A DNA stretch of 64,000 nt from the NCBI RefSeq assembly GCF_029278605.1, contig NZ_CP119572.1:3534001-3598000 (forward strand), read 5' to 3'. Each line of letters begins with the position of its first letter. Within the stretch, counting starts at the first letter, position 1. Position numbers and translations under genes: made by a program. Source of the DNA: Cupriavidus sp. WKF15. Lineage in GTDB: Bacteria; Pseudomonadota; Gammaproteobacteria; Burkholderiales; Burkholderiaceae. The notes beneath the pieces are model-generated. The model did no database searches and was not told the DNA's origin. It saw only the letters and a list, made by a program, of their open reading frames with translations. This document shows, piece by piece, positions 46,441-60,115 of this stretch.

Positions 46441-48537
46441 TCACCCCTGCGCCGCCTTGCCACCATTGCCGAGCAAAGCCTTCAGCGCGCCAAGCCGGTC
46501 CTTGGGACTCATTGCCGGTGTCTCATCCTTCGGCGCGGGCGCCTCTTCCAGCTTCATCTCGCCGATGAAGCGCGAAGGCTCGCAGGAATATGTCTCCCGC
46601 GCGCGCTTGCGCTTCTTGCACCAGCTGATATGCAGGCTGCGCTGGGCACGCGTGATACCCACGTACATCAGGCGCCGCTCTTCCTCGATCTTCTCGTCAC
46701 CCATGTCCTCGTCCTCGCGGCAATGGGGCAGGATGCCCTCTTCCACGCCAACCAGGAACACATGCGGATATTCGAGGCCCTTGGACGCGTGCAGCGTCGA
46801 CAGCCGCACCGCGTCGGGGTCTTCCTCGCGCCCTTCCAGCATGCTCATCAGCGCCACGGTCTGGGTCAGTTCGAGCAGGTTCTTGCCTTCGTCGCCGAAG
46901 CCGTCGGTATTGTCGAAACCGGTGGCTTCGCCCTCGCCCTCCGGTTCGGGCCGCGTGCCCTTGCGCTTGAGCCAGTCAAGGAACTCGAGCGTGTTGGTCC
47001 AGCGCGACTGGGCCTGGCGCTCGTCGAAGGCGTCATACAGGTAGGCTTCGTAGTGGATGCCTTCCATCATGTCGTCCAGCACCACGCTGGCCGGGTCCTT
47101 GGTCGCGCGATCGGCCAGGCGCACCATCGATTCGCAGAACACGCGCAGCGGCTCGAGCTGGCGCGGCTGCAGTTTCGCTTCGATGCCACCCATCATGGCA
47201 GCCTCGAACAATGACACCTTGGCCTGGCCCGCGAACGTGCCCAGCACTTCCAGCGTGGTGTTGCCGATGCCGCGGCGCGGCGTGGTGATCGCGCGGATGA
47301 AGGCGGGATCATCGTCCGGGTTGGCGATCAGCCGCAGGTAGGCGCAGATGTCCTTGATCTCCGCCTTGTCGAAGAAGCTCTGGCCGCCCGACAGCACGTA
47401 GGGAATGCGCTCGCGCCGCAGGATCTGCTCGAACAGCCGCGCCTGATGATTGCCGCGATACAGGATCGCGTAGTCGCGGAATTGCGCGCGGCGCTCGAAC
47501 TTGTGCGCTGACAGGCGAAACACCACGGATTCGGCCTCGTGCTCCTCGTCGTTCATCGGGTGCACGGCGATCGGGTCGCCCATGCCGTGCTCGCTCCACA
47601 ATTTCTTGTCGAACAGCTTCGGGTTGTTGGCGATGACCGAATTGGCCGCTTCGAGGATGCGCACGGTCGAGCGGTAATTCTGTTCGAGCTTCACGACCTT
47701 GAGGTCGGGGAAATCGGTCTGGAGCAAGCGCAGGTTGTCCAGCGTGGCGCCGCGCCAGCCGTAGATGGCCTGGTCGTCATCGCCCACGGCGGTGAACGCC
47801 GGCGCGCGCAGGTGCGACCCGCCCGCCAGCAGCTTCAGCAGCTGGTACTGGCACGCGTTGGTGTCCTGGTATTCGTCAACCAGGAAGTAGCGCAGGCGGT
47901 TCTGCCACTTGAGCTGCACCGCTTCATTGCGCGCGAAGAGTTCGGCCGGCAGGCGGATCAGGTCATCGAAATCCACCGCCTGGTAGGCATTCAGCGTGGC
48001 CACGTAGTTGCGGTAGACCAGCGCGGCCTGGTGCTCGTCTGCATTGGCGGCCTGCGCGATGGCCGCTTCCGGATCGACCATGCCGTTCTTCCACAGCGAG
48101 ATGGTGCTCTGCACGCCGCGGATCAGCTTCTTGTCGGTGGTGCCAAGCTGCTCCTGGATCAGGCCGAAGCAGTCATCGGAATCCATGATCGAGAACTGCG
48201 GCTTCAGGCCCACGTGTTCGGCCTCCAGGCGCAGGATCTGCACACCCAGCGAGTGGAACGTGCACACCGTGAGCTGCCTGAGCGGCAGGCGCTTGCCCTC
48301 GCGCGTGGTCTTGCCCTCCATCAGCTTGCCGATGCGCTCCTGCATCTCCTTGGCCGCCTTGTTCGTAAACGTGACCGCGGCGATGTGGCGCGGCTCGAAG
48401 CCCTTGTCTTCGATCAGGTGCGCGATCTTCTGCGTGATCACGCGCGTCTTGCCCGAACCCGCGCCGGCAAGGACGAGGCAGGGCCCGTCCAGGTAGCGGA
48501 CGGCTTCGGATTGGGCGGCATTCAGGCCGTGGGTCAT
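46441..48537 (-). CDS. rep: Rep/UvrD-family ATP-dependent DNA helicase
   Basis: A 698-residue SF1A helicase moving 3'-5' on single-stranded DNA. Motifs in order: Q-motif GLNAAQSEAVRYLDGP, Walker A LAGAGSGKTRVIT (about 26-38), Ia VTFTNKAAKEM, II VDEYQDTNACQYQLL, III VGDDDQAIYGWRGA, IV LEQNYRST, V LSTLHASKGLEYPHVFLVG and VI EERRLMYVGITRAQRSL. The length is nearer Rep (about 673) than UvrD (about 720), and the C-terminus lacks the UvrD tail, so Rep is preferred. Start at ATG 48537, where the conserved domain begins. Confidence 0.9.
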   Translation of the reverse strand: MTHGLNAAQSEAVRYLDGPCLVLAGAGSGKTRVITQKIAHLIEDKGFEPRHIAAVTFTNKAAKEMQERIGKLMEGKTTREGKRLPLRQLTVCTFHSLGVQILRLEAEHVGLKPQFSIMDSDDCFGLIQEQLGTTDKKLIRGVQSTISLWKNGMVDPEAAIAQAANADEHQAALVYRNYVATLNAYQAVDFDDLIRLPAELFARNEAVQLKWQNRLRYFLVDEYQDTNACQYQLLKLLAGGSHLRAPAFTAVGDDDQAIYGWRGATLDNLRLLQTDFPDLKVVKLEQNYRSTVRILEAANSVIANNPKLFDKKLWSEHGMGDPIAVHPMNDEEHEAESVVFRLSAHKFERRAQFRDYAILYRGNHQARLFEQILRRERIPYVLSGGQSFFDKAEIKDICAYLRLIANPDDDPAFIRAITTPRRGIGNTTLEVLGTFAGQAKVSLFEAAMMGGIEAKLQPRQLEPLRVFCESMVRLADRATKDPASVVLDDMMEGIHYEAYLYDAFDERQAQSRWTNTLEFLDWLKRKGTRPEPEGEGEATGFDNTDGFGDEGKNLLELTQTVALMSMLEGREEDPDAVRLSTLHASKGLEYPHVFLVGVEEGILPHCREDEDMGDEKIEEERRLMYVGITRAQRSLHISWCKKRKRARETYSCEPSRFIGEMKLEEAPAPKDETPAMSPKDRLGALKALLGNGGKAAQG

Positions 48538-48687
48538 GCGTGGGATGTGTCTGACGTGGGCGGGGCGGCGGAGGCGCCTGGTACGCAACATGCCGCAGCA
48601 TGTCGGCGGCCGGCGCGAAGCCAGCCATGTTAACACGCGCGACAGAAGCGGTTCTGTCAGCGGAAACCGGTATTTGGTTGGCGCGCA

Positions 48688-48703
48688 TGTTACCGGGGTA
48701 ACA
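48688..48703. promoter_or_regulatory. Palindrome TGTTACC-GG-GGTAACA
   Basis: A 7-bp perfect inverted repeat with a 2-bp centre, about 105 bp upstream of the glycine-zipper gene and 150 bp upstream of the helicase gene. Its size and symmetry fit a dimeric regulator site, but no regulator gene is adjacent. Confidence 0.4.
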
Positions 48704-48808
48704 CTTGGTAAGTCCCAAAAACCGGCTGCACATCGCGGTTTCTAATGAGTAGGCGGGAGGGATTCCGATCCGTCCCGGGCCTGTTTGAAGTCACTTCCGG
48801 AGCCAATC

Positions 48809-49045
48809 ATGAGAACTCTACGAGCCCTTGGCAAGGCGACACTGGTAGGCGTGGCAGTAGCGGCCCTCGCGGGCGGTTGTTCCGATATGACGCCAAAGCA
48901 ACGTAATACCGCAATCGGTGCGGCCGCCGGTGGCGTGGGCGGCGCCGTGCTGACCAACGGCAGTGCGGTCGGTACCCTCGGCGGCGCCGCGCTCGGCGGC
49001 GTGGTCGGCAACGTGGTCACGGACGACAACCACCATCACCGCTAA
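48809..49045 (+). CDS. Glycine-zipper lipoprotein
   Basis: A 78-residue lipoprotein, a paralogue of the product of 41034-41267. The signal MRTLRALGKATLVGVAVAAL ends at the lipobox AGGC. Then SDMTPKQRNTAIGAAAGGVG and TLGGAALGGVVGNVV carry G-x-x-x-G repeats. It ends in VTDDNHHHR, a His cluster that could bind metal. CCGGAG precedes ATG 48809. It lies just upstream of the glycine riboswitch but is a separate unit. Confidence 0.8.
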   Translation: MRTLRALGKATLVGVAVAALAGGCSDMTPKQRNTAIGAAAGGVGGAVLTNGSAVGTLGGAALGGVVGNVVTDDNHHHR

Positions 49046-49075
49046 GGGGTGACGAAAGCGGGCGGGCCTGCCGCG

Positions 49076-49104
49076 TTGACAAAGGCAGGGCCCTCCCGTA
49101 CATT
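49076..49104 (+). promoter_or_regulatory. Strong sigma70 promoter of the gcv operon
   Basis: Consensus TTGACA (49076-49081), a 17-bp spacer and TACATT (49099-49104). Transcription would start near 49111, just before the riboswitch. Confidence 0.8.
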
Positions 49105-49115
49105 GCGCGCATCCG

Positions 49116-49347
49116 ACCGGGAGAGCGCGCACAGTATTGCGCCGCCGAAGGGGTATCACCCGAAAACTCTCAGGCACCACGGACCGTTCGGATCGGCATG
49201 CAACATGCACACGATGCATGCCGCACTCTGGAGAGCGGCACCCGCCATTAAGATGGCGAGCGTGCCCACCGAAGGGGCGCGCGAGGACCGGACCTGCCAT
49301 CAGGCAGAGCCGCCTCGTAATCTCTCAGGTATCGAGGACAGAGGGGT
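49116..49347 (+). promoter_or_regulatory. Tandem glycine riboswitch
   Basis: Two glycine aptamers in series upstream of gcvT. The first (about 49116-49258) has GGGAGAGCGC, GCCGAAGGGGTA and the conserved AAACTCTCAGGCACC. The second (about 49259-49347) has CACCGAAGGGGC and AATCTCTCAGGTATCGAGGA, then CAGAGGGG. The CCGAAGGRGC and CTCTCAGGYA blocks are the family signature. Glycine binding to both aptamers is known to switch on glycine-cleavage genes. Its last nucleotides overlap the terminator stem, the usual expression platform. Confidence 0.93.
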
Positions 49348-49414
49348 CATCCGCCGCAGCGGATTGCGACGCCATTCGGGCGAAGCAAGCGTTGCGGCGG
49401 ATGACCCTTTTTTT
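49344..49414 (+). terminator. Riboswitch-controlled terminator
   Basis: A 15-bp perfect stem (GGGTCATCCGCCGCA at 49344-49358 against 49393-49407), a long structured loop, then seven T (49408-49414). The 5' arm shares GAGGGG with the 3' end of the second aptamer, so glycine binding can withhold it and allow read-through to gcvT, 35 bp beyond. Confidence 0.9.
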
Positions 49415-49449
49415 CGTTTTCGCAACCGAGATTGCCCCCGAGGATTCCC

Positions 49450-50577
49450 ATGACGCTCCAGGCCACGCCCCTCAACGCCATCCACCGCGCTCTCGGCGCC
49501 CGCATGGTCGATTTCGGCGGCTGGGACATGCCGGTCAACTACGGCTCCCAGATCGAAGAACACAACGCGGTGCGCGGCGACGCCGGCATGTTCGATGTGT
49601 CGCACATGTGCGTGGTCGACCTGGCGGGCCCGAATACCCGCGCGTTCCTGCGCGGCCTGCTGGCCAACAACGTCGACAAGCTGCAGACCCCGGGCAAGGC
49701 GCTGTACTCGTGCATGCTCGACGAGAAAGGCGGCGTGATCGACGACCTGATCGTATATTTCTTCGCCGAGGACCGCTTCCGCCTGGTCGTCAATGCCAGC
49801 ACGGCGCTCGGCGATATCGAATGGATCCGCGCGCGCAATGACGCCACCGGCAGCGGCGTGACCATCACCCCGCGCCGCGATGACGTGGCCCCGGCTGGCG
49901 TGCTGCCGCTGGCCATCGTTGCCGTGCAGGGCCCGAACGCCCGCGCCAAGGTGTGGAGCGCCTTCCCGTCCACTCAGCCTTCCGACGCCCTCAAGCCCTT
50001 CAACGCCATCGTGGTGCAGGATCCTGCTATCGGCGAGATCATGGTCGCGCGTACCGGCTACACAGGTGAAGACGGCTTCGAACTGGTCGTGCCCGCCGAG
50101 AGCGTTGCCGCTGTCTGGGAAAAGCTCGATGCCGCAGGCGTGCGCCCGGCCGGGCTCGGCGCGCGCGACACGCTGCGCCTGGAAGCCGGCATGAACCTGT
50201 ACGGCCAGGACATGGACATCAACGTCTCGCCGCTGGACGCGGGCCTGGCCTGGACCGTGGACCTGCAGAGCGAGCGCGATTTCACCGGCAAGGCGGCACT
50301 CGCCGCCGCCGGCCAGCGCCAGCAGTTCCTGGGCCTGATCCTGCGCGACAAGGGCGGCGTGCTGCGCGCCCACCAGAAGGTCATCACCGCGGCCGGTGAC
50401 GGCGAAATCACCAGCGGCACCTTCAGCCCGTCCCTGTCGCAGTCGATCGCTTTCGCACGCCTGCCGATGGGCGTGGCGGTCGGCGATACCGTCCAGGTGG
50501 AGATCCGCGACCGCAAACTCGCGGCGACTGTGGTTAAACTGCCGTTTGTGCGTATTGGCAAGGCACTCGTGAGCTGA
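49450..50577 (+). CDS. gcvT: Glycine cleavage system T protein (aminomethyltransferase)
   Basis: A 375-residue enzyme that transfers the methylene group from aminomethyl-lipoyl-GcvH to tetrahydrofolate, releasing ammonia. Landmarks: [20 protein letters not shown], the folate-site region [20 protein letters not shown] and [18 protein letters not shown], and FTGKAAL in the C-terminal domain. ATG 49450 has GAGGA upstream; a further ATG at 49432 lacks one. First gene of gcvTHP, under the glycine riboswitch. Confidence 0.97.
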   Translation: MTLQATPLNAIHRALGARMVDFGGWDMPVNYGSQIEEHNAVRGDAGMFDVSHMCVVDLAGPNTRAFLRGLLANNVDKLQTPGKALYSCMLDEKGGVIDDLIVYFFAEDRFRLVVNASTALGDIEWIRARNDATGSGVTITPRRDDVAPAGVLPLAIVAVQGPNARAKVWSAFPSTQPSDALKPFNAIVVQDPAIGEIMVARTGYTGEDGFELVVPAESVAAVWEKLDAAGVRPAGLGARDTLRLEAGMNLYGQDMDINVSPLDAGLAWTVDLQSERDFTGKAALAAAGQRQQFLGLILRDKGGVLRAHQKVITAAGDGEITSGTFSPSLSQSIAFARLPMGVAVGDTVQVEIRDRKLAATVVKLPFVRIGKALVS

Positions 50578-50681
50578 GGCGGCAACGCCCCGGCCCACCA
50601 CAACGGTCGCCCGTCGCGCCTGCCCCATCCACCGATGGCAGGCGCCCGAATCAAGAACAAATCTGAATCCGGAGAACCCTC

Positions 50682-51062
50682 ATGAATTTCCCCGCTGACC
50701 TGAAATACACCGAGTCGCACGAGTGGGTGCGCGTCGAAGCCGACGGCACCCTGACCATCGGCATCACCGACCATGCGCAGGACGCGCTGGGCGACATCGT
50801 CTTCCTGGAACTGCCCGAAGTGGGCAAGTCGGTTGGCGCCGGCGACGCGCTTGCCGTGGTGGAATCGGTGAAGGCCGCTTCCGACATCTACGCCCCGGTG
50901 GCCGGCGAAGTCATCGCCGTCAACGAGGCCGCCACGGCCGCGCCGGAAAGCGTGAACGCCGACGCCTTCGACGCGTGGCTGTTCAAGCTCAAGCCGGCCA
51001 ACAGCGACGACGTCAACGGCCTGATGTCGGCCGACGCCTACAAGGCCAGCGTCGGCGCCTGA
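50682..51062 (+). CDS. gcvH: Glycine cleavage system H protein
   Basis: A 126-residue lipoyl carrier. The lipoylated Lys is K64 in [43 protein letters not shown] at the N-terminus and the full length match the family. It shuttles the aminomethyl group between GcvP and GcvT and in some bacteria also supplies lipoyl groups. 104 bp after gcvT, with GGAGAA before ATG. Confidence 0.98.
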   Translation: MNFPADLKYTESHEWVRVEADGTLTIGITDHAQDALGDIVFLELPEVGKSVGAGDALAVVESVKAASDIYAPVAGEVIAVNEAATAAPESVNADAFDAWLFKLKPANSDDVNGLMSADAYKASVGA

Positions 51063-51165
51063 CGCCACGCCCGCCGGCCCCTGCACCAAGCATGGGCCGG
51101 CCACTGTATCGATGCGCGGCGGCATGGCTGACCACCTGCCGCCGCGCCCCAACGAGGTTCTTGCC

Positions 51166-54096
<2,931 letters not shown>

Positions 54097-54199
54097 GGCC
54101 GTCCTTCGCCCGGCGTCCGGTGACGGACGGCCGCCGCGCGCGCTATGCTCGACACAGGGGCGCCGCGCGTCGCGGCGCCACCAGCACAGCGGAGGCTGC

Positions 54200-54736
54200 A
54201 TGTGGAATCTCAGTGCCCCCTGGTGGGAGTTCGTGCTGCGCGGACTGATCGTGTATGGCGCGGTGCTGGCCCTGCTGCGGATGTCGGGCAAGCGCCAGAT
54301 CGGCCAGCTCACGCCGTTCGACCTGGTGTTGCTGCTGGTACTGTCCAACGCCGTGCAGAACGCCATGAACGCCGGGGACAACTCCGTGACCGCCGGGCTG
54401 ATCCTGGCCATCACGCTGGTGGGCGCCAATGCCGGCCTTGCCTATCTGACCTGGCGCAGCCGCAAGCTGGAGGTCTTCGTGGAAGGCCGGCCGCAGTTCC
54501 TGATCCATGACGGCAAATTGCTGCGTGACGTGATGCGCAGCCAGCGCGTCAGCATGGAGGACCTCAACAAGGTACTGCGCCACGCCGGCAGCAGCAGCAT
54601 CGCCGACGTGCATTTCGCCATCCTGGAAACCGACGGCACGGTATCGGTCAAGCTGCGCCAGCAGCCGGCCGGCGCCGCGCCGCCCAAGCCGGATGCGTCG
54701 GTCTGGAGCGAAGTCGGCAAGGACGACGCAGTTTGA
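54200..54736 (+). CDS. DUF421 (YetF-like) membrane protein
   Basis: A 178-residue protein: three N-terminal membrane helices (about residues 10-28, 38-55 and 62-85), then a soluble DUF421 domain with KLEVFVEGRPQFLIHDGKLL, RVSMEDLNKVLRHAG and ADVHFAILETDGTVSV. The family is widespread; in Bacillus, YetF relatives are linked to spores or membranes, and the general function is unknown. It sits between gcvP and sdaA on the same strand, a position with no evident link to glycine metabolism. Confidence 0.85.
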   Translation: MWNLSAPWWEFVLRGLIVYGAVLALLRMSGKRQIGQLTPFDLVLLLVLSNAVQNAMNAGDNSVTAGLILAITLVGANAGLAYLTWRSRKLEVFVEGRPQFLIHDGKLLRDVMRSQRVSMEDLNKVLRHAGSSSIADVHFAILETDGTVSVKLRQQPAGAAPPKPDASVWSEVGKDDAV

Positions 54737-54789
54737 ACCTGCAATGCCCGCTTGCCATCCGCAAGCGGCAATGACTTCAGGAGTGATCC

Positions 54790-56166
<1,377 letters not shown>

Positions 56167-56251
56167 GCCCGGTGCGGCGTATCATGGCGCCAGTCTCCCC
56201 ATGGCGCCACCGCGGGCGCCTGCCAGAACCAGAGCAAAAAGCGAGGCGGCC

Positions 56252-56989
56252 ATGCAAACTTTCTACCAGCTGTTCGACGACACCTCGTCCACTTTCACCT
56301 ACCTGCTGATCGATGCCGCCACGCGCGATGCCGTGCTGATCGACCCGGTCGACCACCAGCTCGAACGCGACATGGCCGTGCTGCGCGACGCGGGCGCCAG
56401 CCTTGCGTGGGTGGTGGAGACGCATGCCCATGCCGACCACATCACCTCGGCCGGCCATGTCGCCATGCAGACGGGTGCGCACACCGCGGCGCCGTCCGGG
56501 TGCGACATCAGGTCCGCACAGAAGCAGCTGATCGATGGCGATACCCTGACGTTCGGCGCGCAGGTGCTGCGGGCCATCCATACGCCGGGCCATACCGCCG
56601 GCAGCATGAGCTACCTGTGGGAAGAGCCCGCGCCGGACGGCACGGTGCGCCGCGTATTCACCGGCGACGCGCTGCTGATCGACGGCTGCGGGCGCACCGA
56701 TTTCCAGTCGGGCGATGCCGGCACGCTGTACGACAGCCTGACGCGCAAGCTGTTTGCACTACCCGACGACACGCTGGTCTACCCGGCGCACGACTACAAG
56801 GGCCAAACCTCGTCGACGATCGCGCAGGAGCGCGCGCACAACAGTCGCGTGGCCGGCCGCACGCGCGACGAGTTCATCGAAATGATGCGCAACCTGAACC
56901 TGCCTCGGCCCAAGCTGATCGACGTGGCCGTGCCGGCCAACAGGCGGCTCGGGCTGCGCGACGGCGAAAGCGTGCCGCACGGCGCGTGA
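56252..56989 (+). CDS. Persulfide dioxygenase (ETHE1-type MBL-fold protein)
   Basis: A 245-residue non-haem iron enzyme of the ETHE1/glyoxalase II-like group: TFTYLLIDAATRDAVLIDPV, the iron-binding ETHAHADHITSAG, HTPGHTAGSMSYL, VFTGDALLIDGCGRTDFQSGD and YPAHDYKGQTSSTIAQE. It oxidises glutathione persulfide to sulfite, a step in sulfide detoxification. GAGG precedes ATG 56252. It follows sdaA by 85 bp; the sulfide dehydrogenase pair is at the other end of the window. Confidence 0.88.
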   Translation: MQTFYQLFDDTSSTFTYLLIDAATRDAVLIDPVDHQLERDMAVLRDAGASLAWVVETHAHADHITSAGHVAMQTGAHTAAPSGCDIRSAQKQLIDGDTLTFGAQVLRAIHTPGHTAGSMSYLWEEPAPDGTVRRVFTGDALLIDGCGRTDFQSGDAGTLYDSLTRKLFALPDDTLVYPAHDYKGQTSSTIAQERAHNSRVAGRTRDEFIEMMRNLNLPRPKLIDVAVPANRRLGLRDGESVPHGA

Positions 56990-57130
56990 CGCGCGGCGAA
57001 CCCGTCTATTCCACCCTCCAAAAACTCTGAATTGACTTCGCGCCACCTGCTGCAATACTGATTTCTCCGGCACCCGGATGCGCTGCAGCGTGACGCATGC
57101 AGCGCCGACCGACTCACAGGGGATTTCGCC

Positions 57131-57595
57131 ATGAAGCCTGACGGGAATGCACGTTGTGGATTGGGTACGCTCGCGGCGGTGCTGGCGGCGCTGGCCGTAG
57201 TGCCGGCCCAGGCGCAGCAAAAGCCGATTGCCTATCCCGCCAAGGGACAGAGCCAGCAGCAGCAGTCCAGCGACGACGGCGCGTGCTATAGCTGGGCCAA
57301 GCAGCAGACCGGCGTCGACCCGGCTCAGGCCGCGGCCGCGCCGCCGCCCGCACAGGCGCAAAGCGGCCAGCGTGTGCGCGGTGCAGCGGCCGGCGCGGCA
57401 GTAGGCGCAATCGCGGGCGATGCCGGCAAGGGCGCAGCGGTTGGCACGGTTGCGGGCGGCGTCGCGCACCGGCAATCGCGCCGGCAGGCCGCGGCCGCCA
57501 ATCAGCAGGCCGCAGCCAACACCGGCCAGGCCATGTCGACCTACTACCAGGCCTGGGGCGCGTGCATGCAGGGGCGCGGCTACACCGTAAAGTAA
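57131..57595 (+). CDS. Secreted glycine-zipper protein (YMGG-like)
   Basis: A 154-residue exported protein. The signal peptide ends near QAQ (residue 29). A Gln-rich stretch and DDGACYSWAKQQTGVDP are followed by Ala/Pro-rich sequence, the Gly-zipper GAAAGAAVGAIAGDAGKGAA plus VGTVAGGVAHRQSRR, and a C-terminal domain with YYQAWGACMQGRGY. Two Cys (in GACYS and GACMQ) could form a disulfide. This layout is common in Burkholderiales; the function is unknown. 141 bp after the persulfide dioxygenase gene, probably its own unit. Confidence 0.8.
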   Translation: MKPDGNARCGLGTLAAVLAALAVVPAQAQQKPIAYPAKGQSQQQQSSDDGACYSWAKQQTGVDPAQAAAAPPPAQAQSGQRVRGAAAGAAVGAIAGDAGKGAAVGTVAGGVAHRQSRRQAAAANQQAAANTGQAMSTYYQAWGACMQGRGYTVK

Positions 57596-57610
57596 GCGCC
57601 GCGGGCGGCG

Positions 57611-58726
57611 TCAGGCCGCCCAGCGTTCGCAGGCCTGGCGCACGGTTTCACGCTGGCTGCGCGCGTCGGCGTCGACCTGGCGCAGCCATTCGGCGTCGCC
57701 GTCGCGGCGCTCGGCCAGCGCGCGGATATTGGCCAGCGCCTGCAGCGATCCCAGGGCTTCGGCATGCGGCACCAGCGCGTCGCAGATCGACAGGATGTGT
57801 TCCGCGATCGGCCGGCGCGTCAGCTCGTTGGGATGCACGTATTCGCCCTCCAGCCCGAAACGGCAGGCCTGGAAGCGGTTGAAGGTATAGACCAGGTAGT
57901 CGTCTTCCTGCGGCATGAACGGGCGCGACAGCAACAGGTAGCGCGCCAGCATCTGGATATACGCGGCGATATCGCAGGCACGCCGGACCGTCAGCGGCGT
58001 ATCCATCACGCGCACTTCGATCGTGCCGAACTCGGGCTTGGGCCGGATATCCCAGTAGAAGTCCTTCATGCTCTCGATCACGCCCGTATTGCGCATCTTC
58101 TCGAAGTACGCGGTGAAGGCGTCCCAGGTGAGCAGGAACGGCGCCCGTCCGCTCATCGGGAAGGCCGCCACCGAATTGAGGCGCGCCGAGGCAAAGCCGG
58201 TATCGACGCCCTGCACGTACGGCGATGACGCCGCCAGCGCGACGAAGTGCGGCACGTAGCGGCCAATGGCATGCAGCAGGAACAGCGACTCGTCCGCGCT
58301 CGGACAGCCGATATGGACATGCTGGCCGAATACGGTGAACTGCTTGGCCAGGTAGCCATACAGCTCCGAGATGTACTGGTAGCGCGGCGAATCGGAGATG
58401 ATGCGGTCGGCCCACTGCTGGAACGGGTGCGTACCGCCACCGCTGATGCCGATGTTGAGCGAGCGCGAGGCCGCCGCCATCAGGTCGCGCATGGTGGTCA
58501 GCTCTTCCACCGCCTGGTCATAGGTATGGCAGATGCCCGTGCTGATCTCGATCATCGACGGGCTGATCTCCGGCTTGATGTCACCGGCATGCTGGGCGCC
58601 CTTCAGCGCACGCAGCAAGTCGGGCGCGAACGGCGCCAGGTCGTAGTCGTGCCGATTGACGAGCTGCAGCTCCAGCTCGACGCCGAAGGTCAGCGCCTCG
58701 GAATGCTTGAACGGTTCGAGCGACAT
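57611..58726 (-). CDS. ybdK: Carboxylate-amine ligase YbdK (glutamate-cysteine ligase family 2)
   Basis: A 371-residue GCS2-fold ATP-dependent ligase. Markers: [70 protein letters not shown] and [20 protein letters not shown]. YbdK has weak glutamate-cysteine ligase activity in vitro; the true product is unknown. GGAGGAGG lies before ATG 58726. The ATG overlaps the stop codon of the antiporter gene (TGATG), so translation of the two is coupled. Confidence 0.9.
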   Translation of the reverse strand: MSLEPFKHSEALTFGVELELQLVNRHDYDLAPFAPDLLRALKGAQHAGDIKPEISPSMIEISTGICHTYDQAVEELTTMRDLMAAASRSLNIGISGGGTHPFQQWADRIISDSPRYQYISELYGYLAKQFTVFGQHVHIGCPSADESLFLLHAIGRYVPHFVALAASSPYVQGVDTGFASARLNSVAAFPMSGRAPFLLTWDAFTAYFEKMRNTGVIESMKDFYWDIRPKPEFGTIEVRVMDTPLTVRRACDIAAYIQMLARYLLLSRPFMPQEDDYLVYTFNRFQACRFGLEGEYVHPNELTRRPIAEHILSICDALVPHAEALGSLQALANIRALAERRDGDAEWLRQVDADARSQRETVRQACERWAA

Positions 58727-59952
58727 CAGCGCCCTCCTCCATTGCTGCGCAGATCGGCGCGGACTTCGCCGGCGAAGCGCAGTGCCCAGGCCGCGATCAC
58801 CGGGCCCAGCAGTTGCTCGATGGCCAGCGCGCACAGGATGATGGCGGCCAACGGCTCCCCGGTGCCCGGGTACAGGCGCGCGACATCGTTCATCAAGAGG
58901 TACGCCAGGCCCGACATGGGCGCCAGCGCGAGCCCGAGCGCCACGCACTGGCGCAGGCTCAGCCCCGAGAACGATCCCAGCGACACCACGCCGGCCAGCT
59001 TGGCCGCGTGGCGCAGCAACACCAGCACTACAGCATAGACGCCGCCGACCGCCCAGTCATGCGCCGTGAGCGGCAGGCCCAGCGACACCACCATGACGAT
59101 GATCAGCAGGCTGCCAGCGCTGCCAAAGTGCGTCGGCCACACATGCGGCTGGCTGTCCTCGTGCTTGAACACGACGCCGGCCAGCAACAGCGTGATCGGC
59201 ATCGACAATTTTAGTACCCGGGTCAGCGCCAGCGTGAAAAGCACCAGGCCGACGAGCACGAGGAAGCTGTAGTGATCGTCCACCGACATCCGGCCGTAGA
59301 TGGCGTGGCCGATCTTCCCCACTACCCACGCCAGCAGGCAGGAGCCGACCAGCAGGTAAAGCGGATGCAGCAGCGCGGCGCCGAGGTTGCCGTACTCGGA
59401 ATGCAGCCAGCCGGTAGCCACCTGCACGATCACGGCGGCATAGATGCTGTTGAGCGCGGCCATGGCCATCAGGCGCTCGGTCACCTGGCCTTCGGCACGC
59501 AGCTCGTTCTTGAGCTGCAGCACGATGGTCGGCGAGGTGCTGACCGCAATGCCGCCCGCCAGGACCGCAATGCCCGGCGAGGCGCCGATCCATTGCAGCA
59601 CGGCCGCGACCAGGCCCCAGGTCAGCACGCTTTCGGACGCGCTGGTCAGCAGCAGCCAGCGGTTCGCGCGCAGCCAGGCCAGCGAGAGCCGATGCCCCAG
59701 TTCGAACAGGGCCAGCGCCAGCGCCATATCGATCAGGATACGGGTCTGGGCGATCATGTTGTCGTCGACGATGCTGCGCCCGAGCATGCCGGCGCACAGG
59801 CCCGCTACCGCATAGCCGACAATGCGCGGGCAACGCAGCCAGCGGCGGCTCAGCTCGCCTGCAAGGCCGGCACCCACCAGCGCCAGGCCGACCCAGAACA
59901 GGCCGCCGGGCGCGAGCGGAAGTGACGGGAAAAGTTGGCTCAGTCCATTCAT
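58726..59952 (-). CDS. CPA2-type cation:proton antiporter
   Basis: A 408-residue membrane protein with about 12 helices, of the Na+(K+)/H+ exchanger domain: [66 protein letters not shown] and [19 protein letters not shown]. It lacks a C-terminal TrkA-N domain, unlike KefB/KefC. ATG 59952 is preferred, but ATG 59961 and 59982 are also in frame and none has a ribosome site. Its stop overlaps the ybdK start by one base, so the two form an operon, as glutathione-linked KefB systems often do. Confidence 0.85.
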   Translation of the reverse strand: MNGLSQLFPSLPLAPGGLFWVGLALVGAGLAGELSRRWLRCPRIVGYAVAGLCAGMLGRSIVDDNMIAQTRILIDMALALALFELGHRLSLAWLRANRWLLLTSASESVLTWGLVAAVLQWIGASPGIAVLAGGIAVSTSPTIVLQLKNELRAEGQVTERLMAMAALNSIYAAVIVQVATGWLHSEYGNLGAALLHPLYLLVGSCLLAWVVGKIGHAIYGRMSVDDHYSFLVLVGLVLFTLALTRVLKLSMPITLLLAGVVFKHEDSQPHVWPTHFGSAGSLLIIVMVVSLGLPLTAHDWAVGGVYAVVLVLLRHAAKLAGVVSLGSFSGLSLRQCVALGLALAPMSGLAYLLMNDVARLYPGTGEPLAAIILCALAIEQLLGPVIAAWALRFAGEVRADLRSNGGGR

Positions 59953-60042
59953 GCGTGACATGGTAATGGAAGCACATGACATGCCGTGTCAGTGATTGTC
60001 TGACACCGCACGGAATGCGCCAACTTCTGTCTCTAACTTTCA

Positions 60043-60073
60043 ATAAAAAACGCCATCTTTTCAGATGGCGTTT
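60043..60073 (-). terminator. Terminator of the helical-repeat protein gene
   Basis: Perfect 11-bp stem (AAACGCCATCT / AGATGGCGTTT), loop TTTC, followed on the minus strand by a run of T and TATT. Confidence 0.92.
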
Positions 60074-60115
60074 CTCATGGCGGGATCCGCGCTTTCACTG
60101 GCGCCGGGCCGCGCC

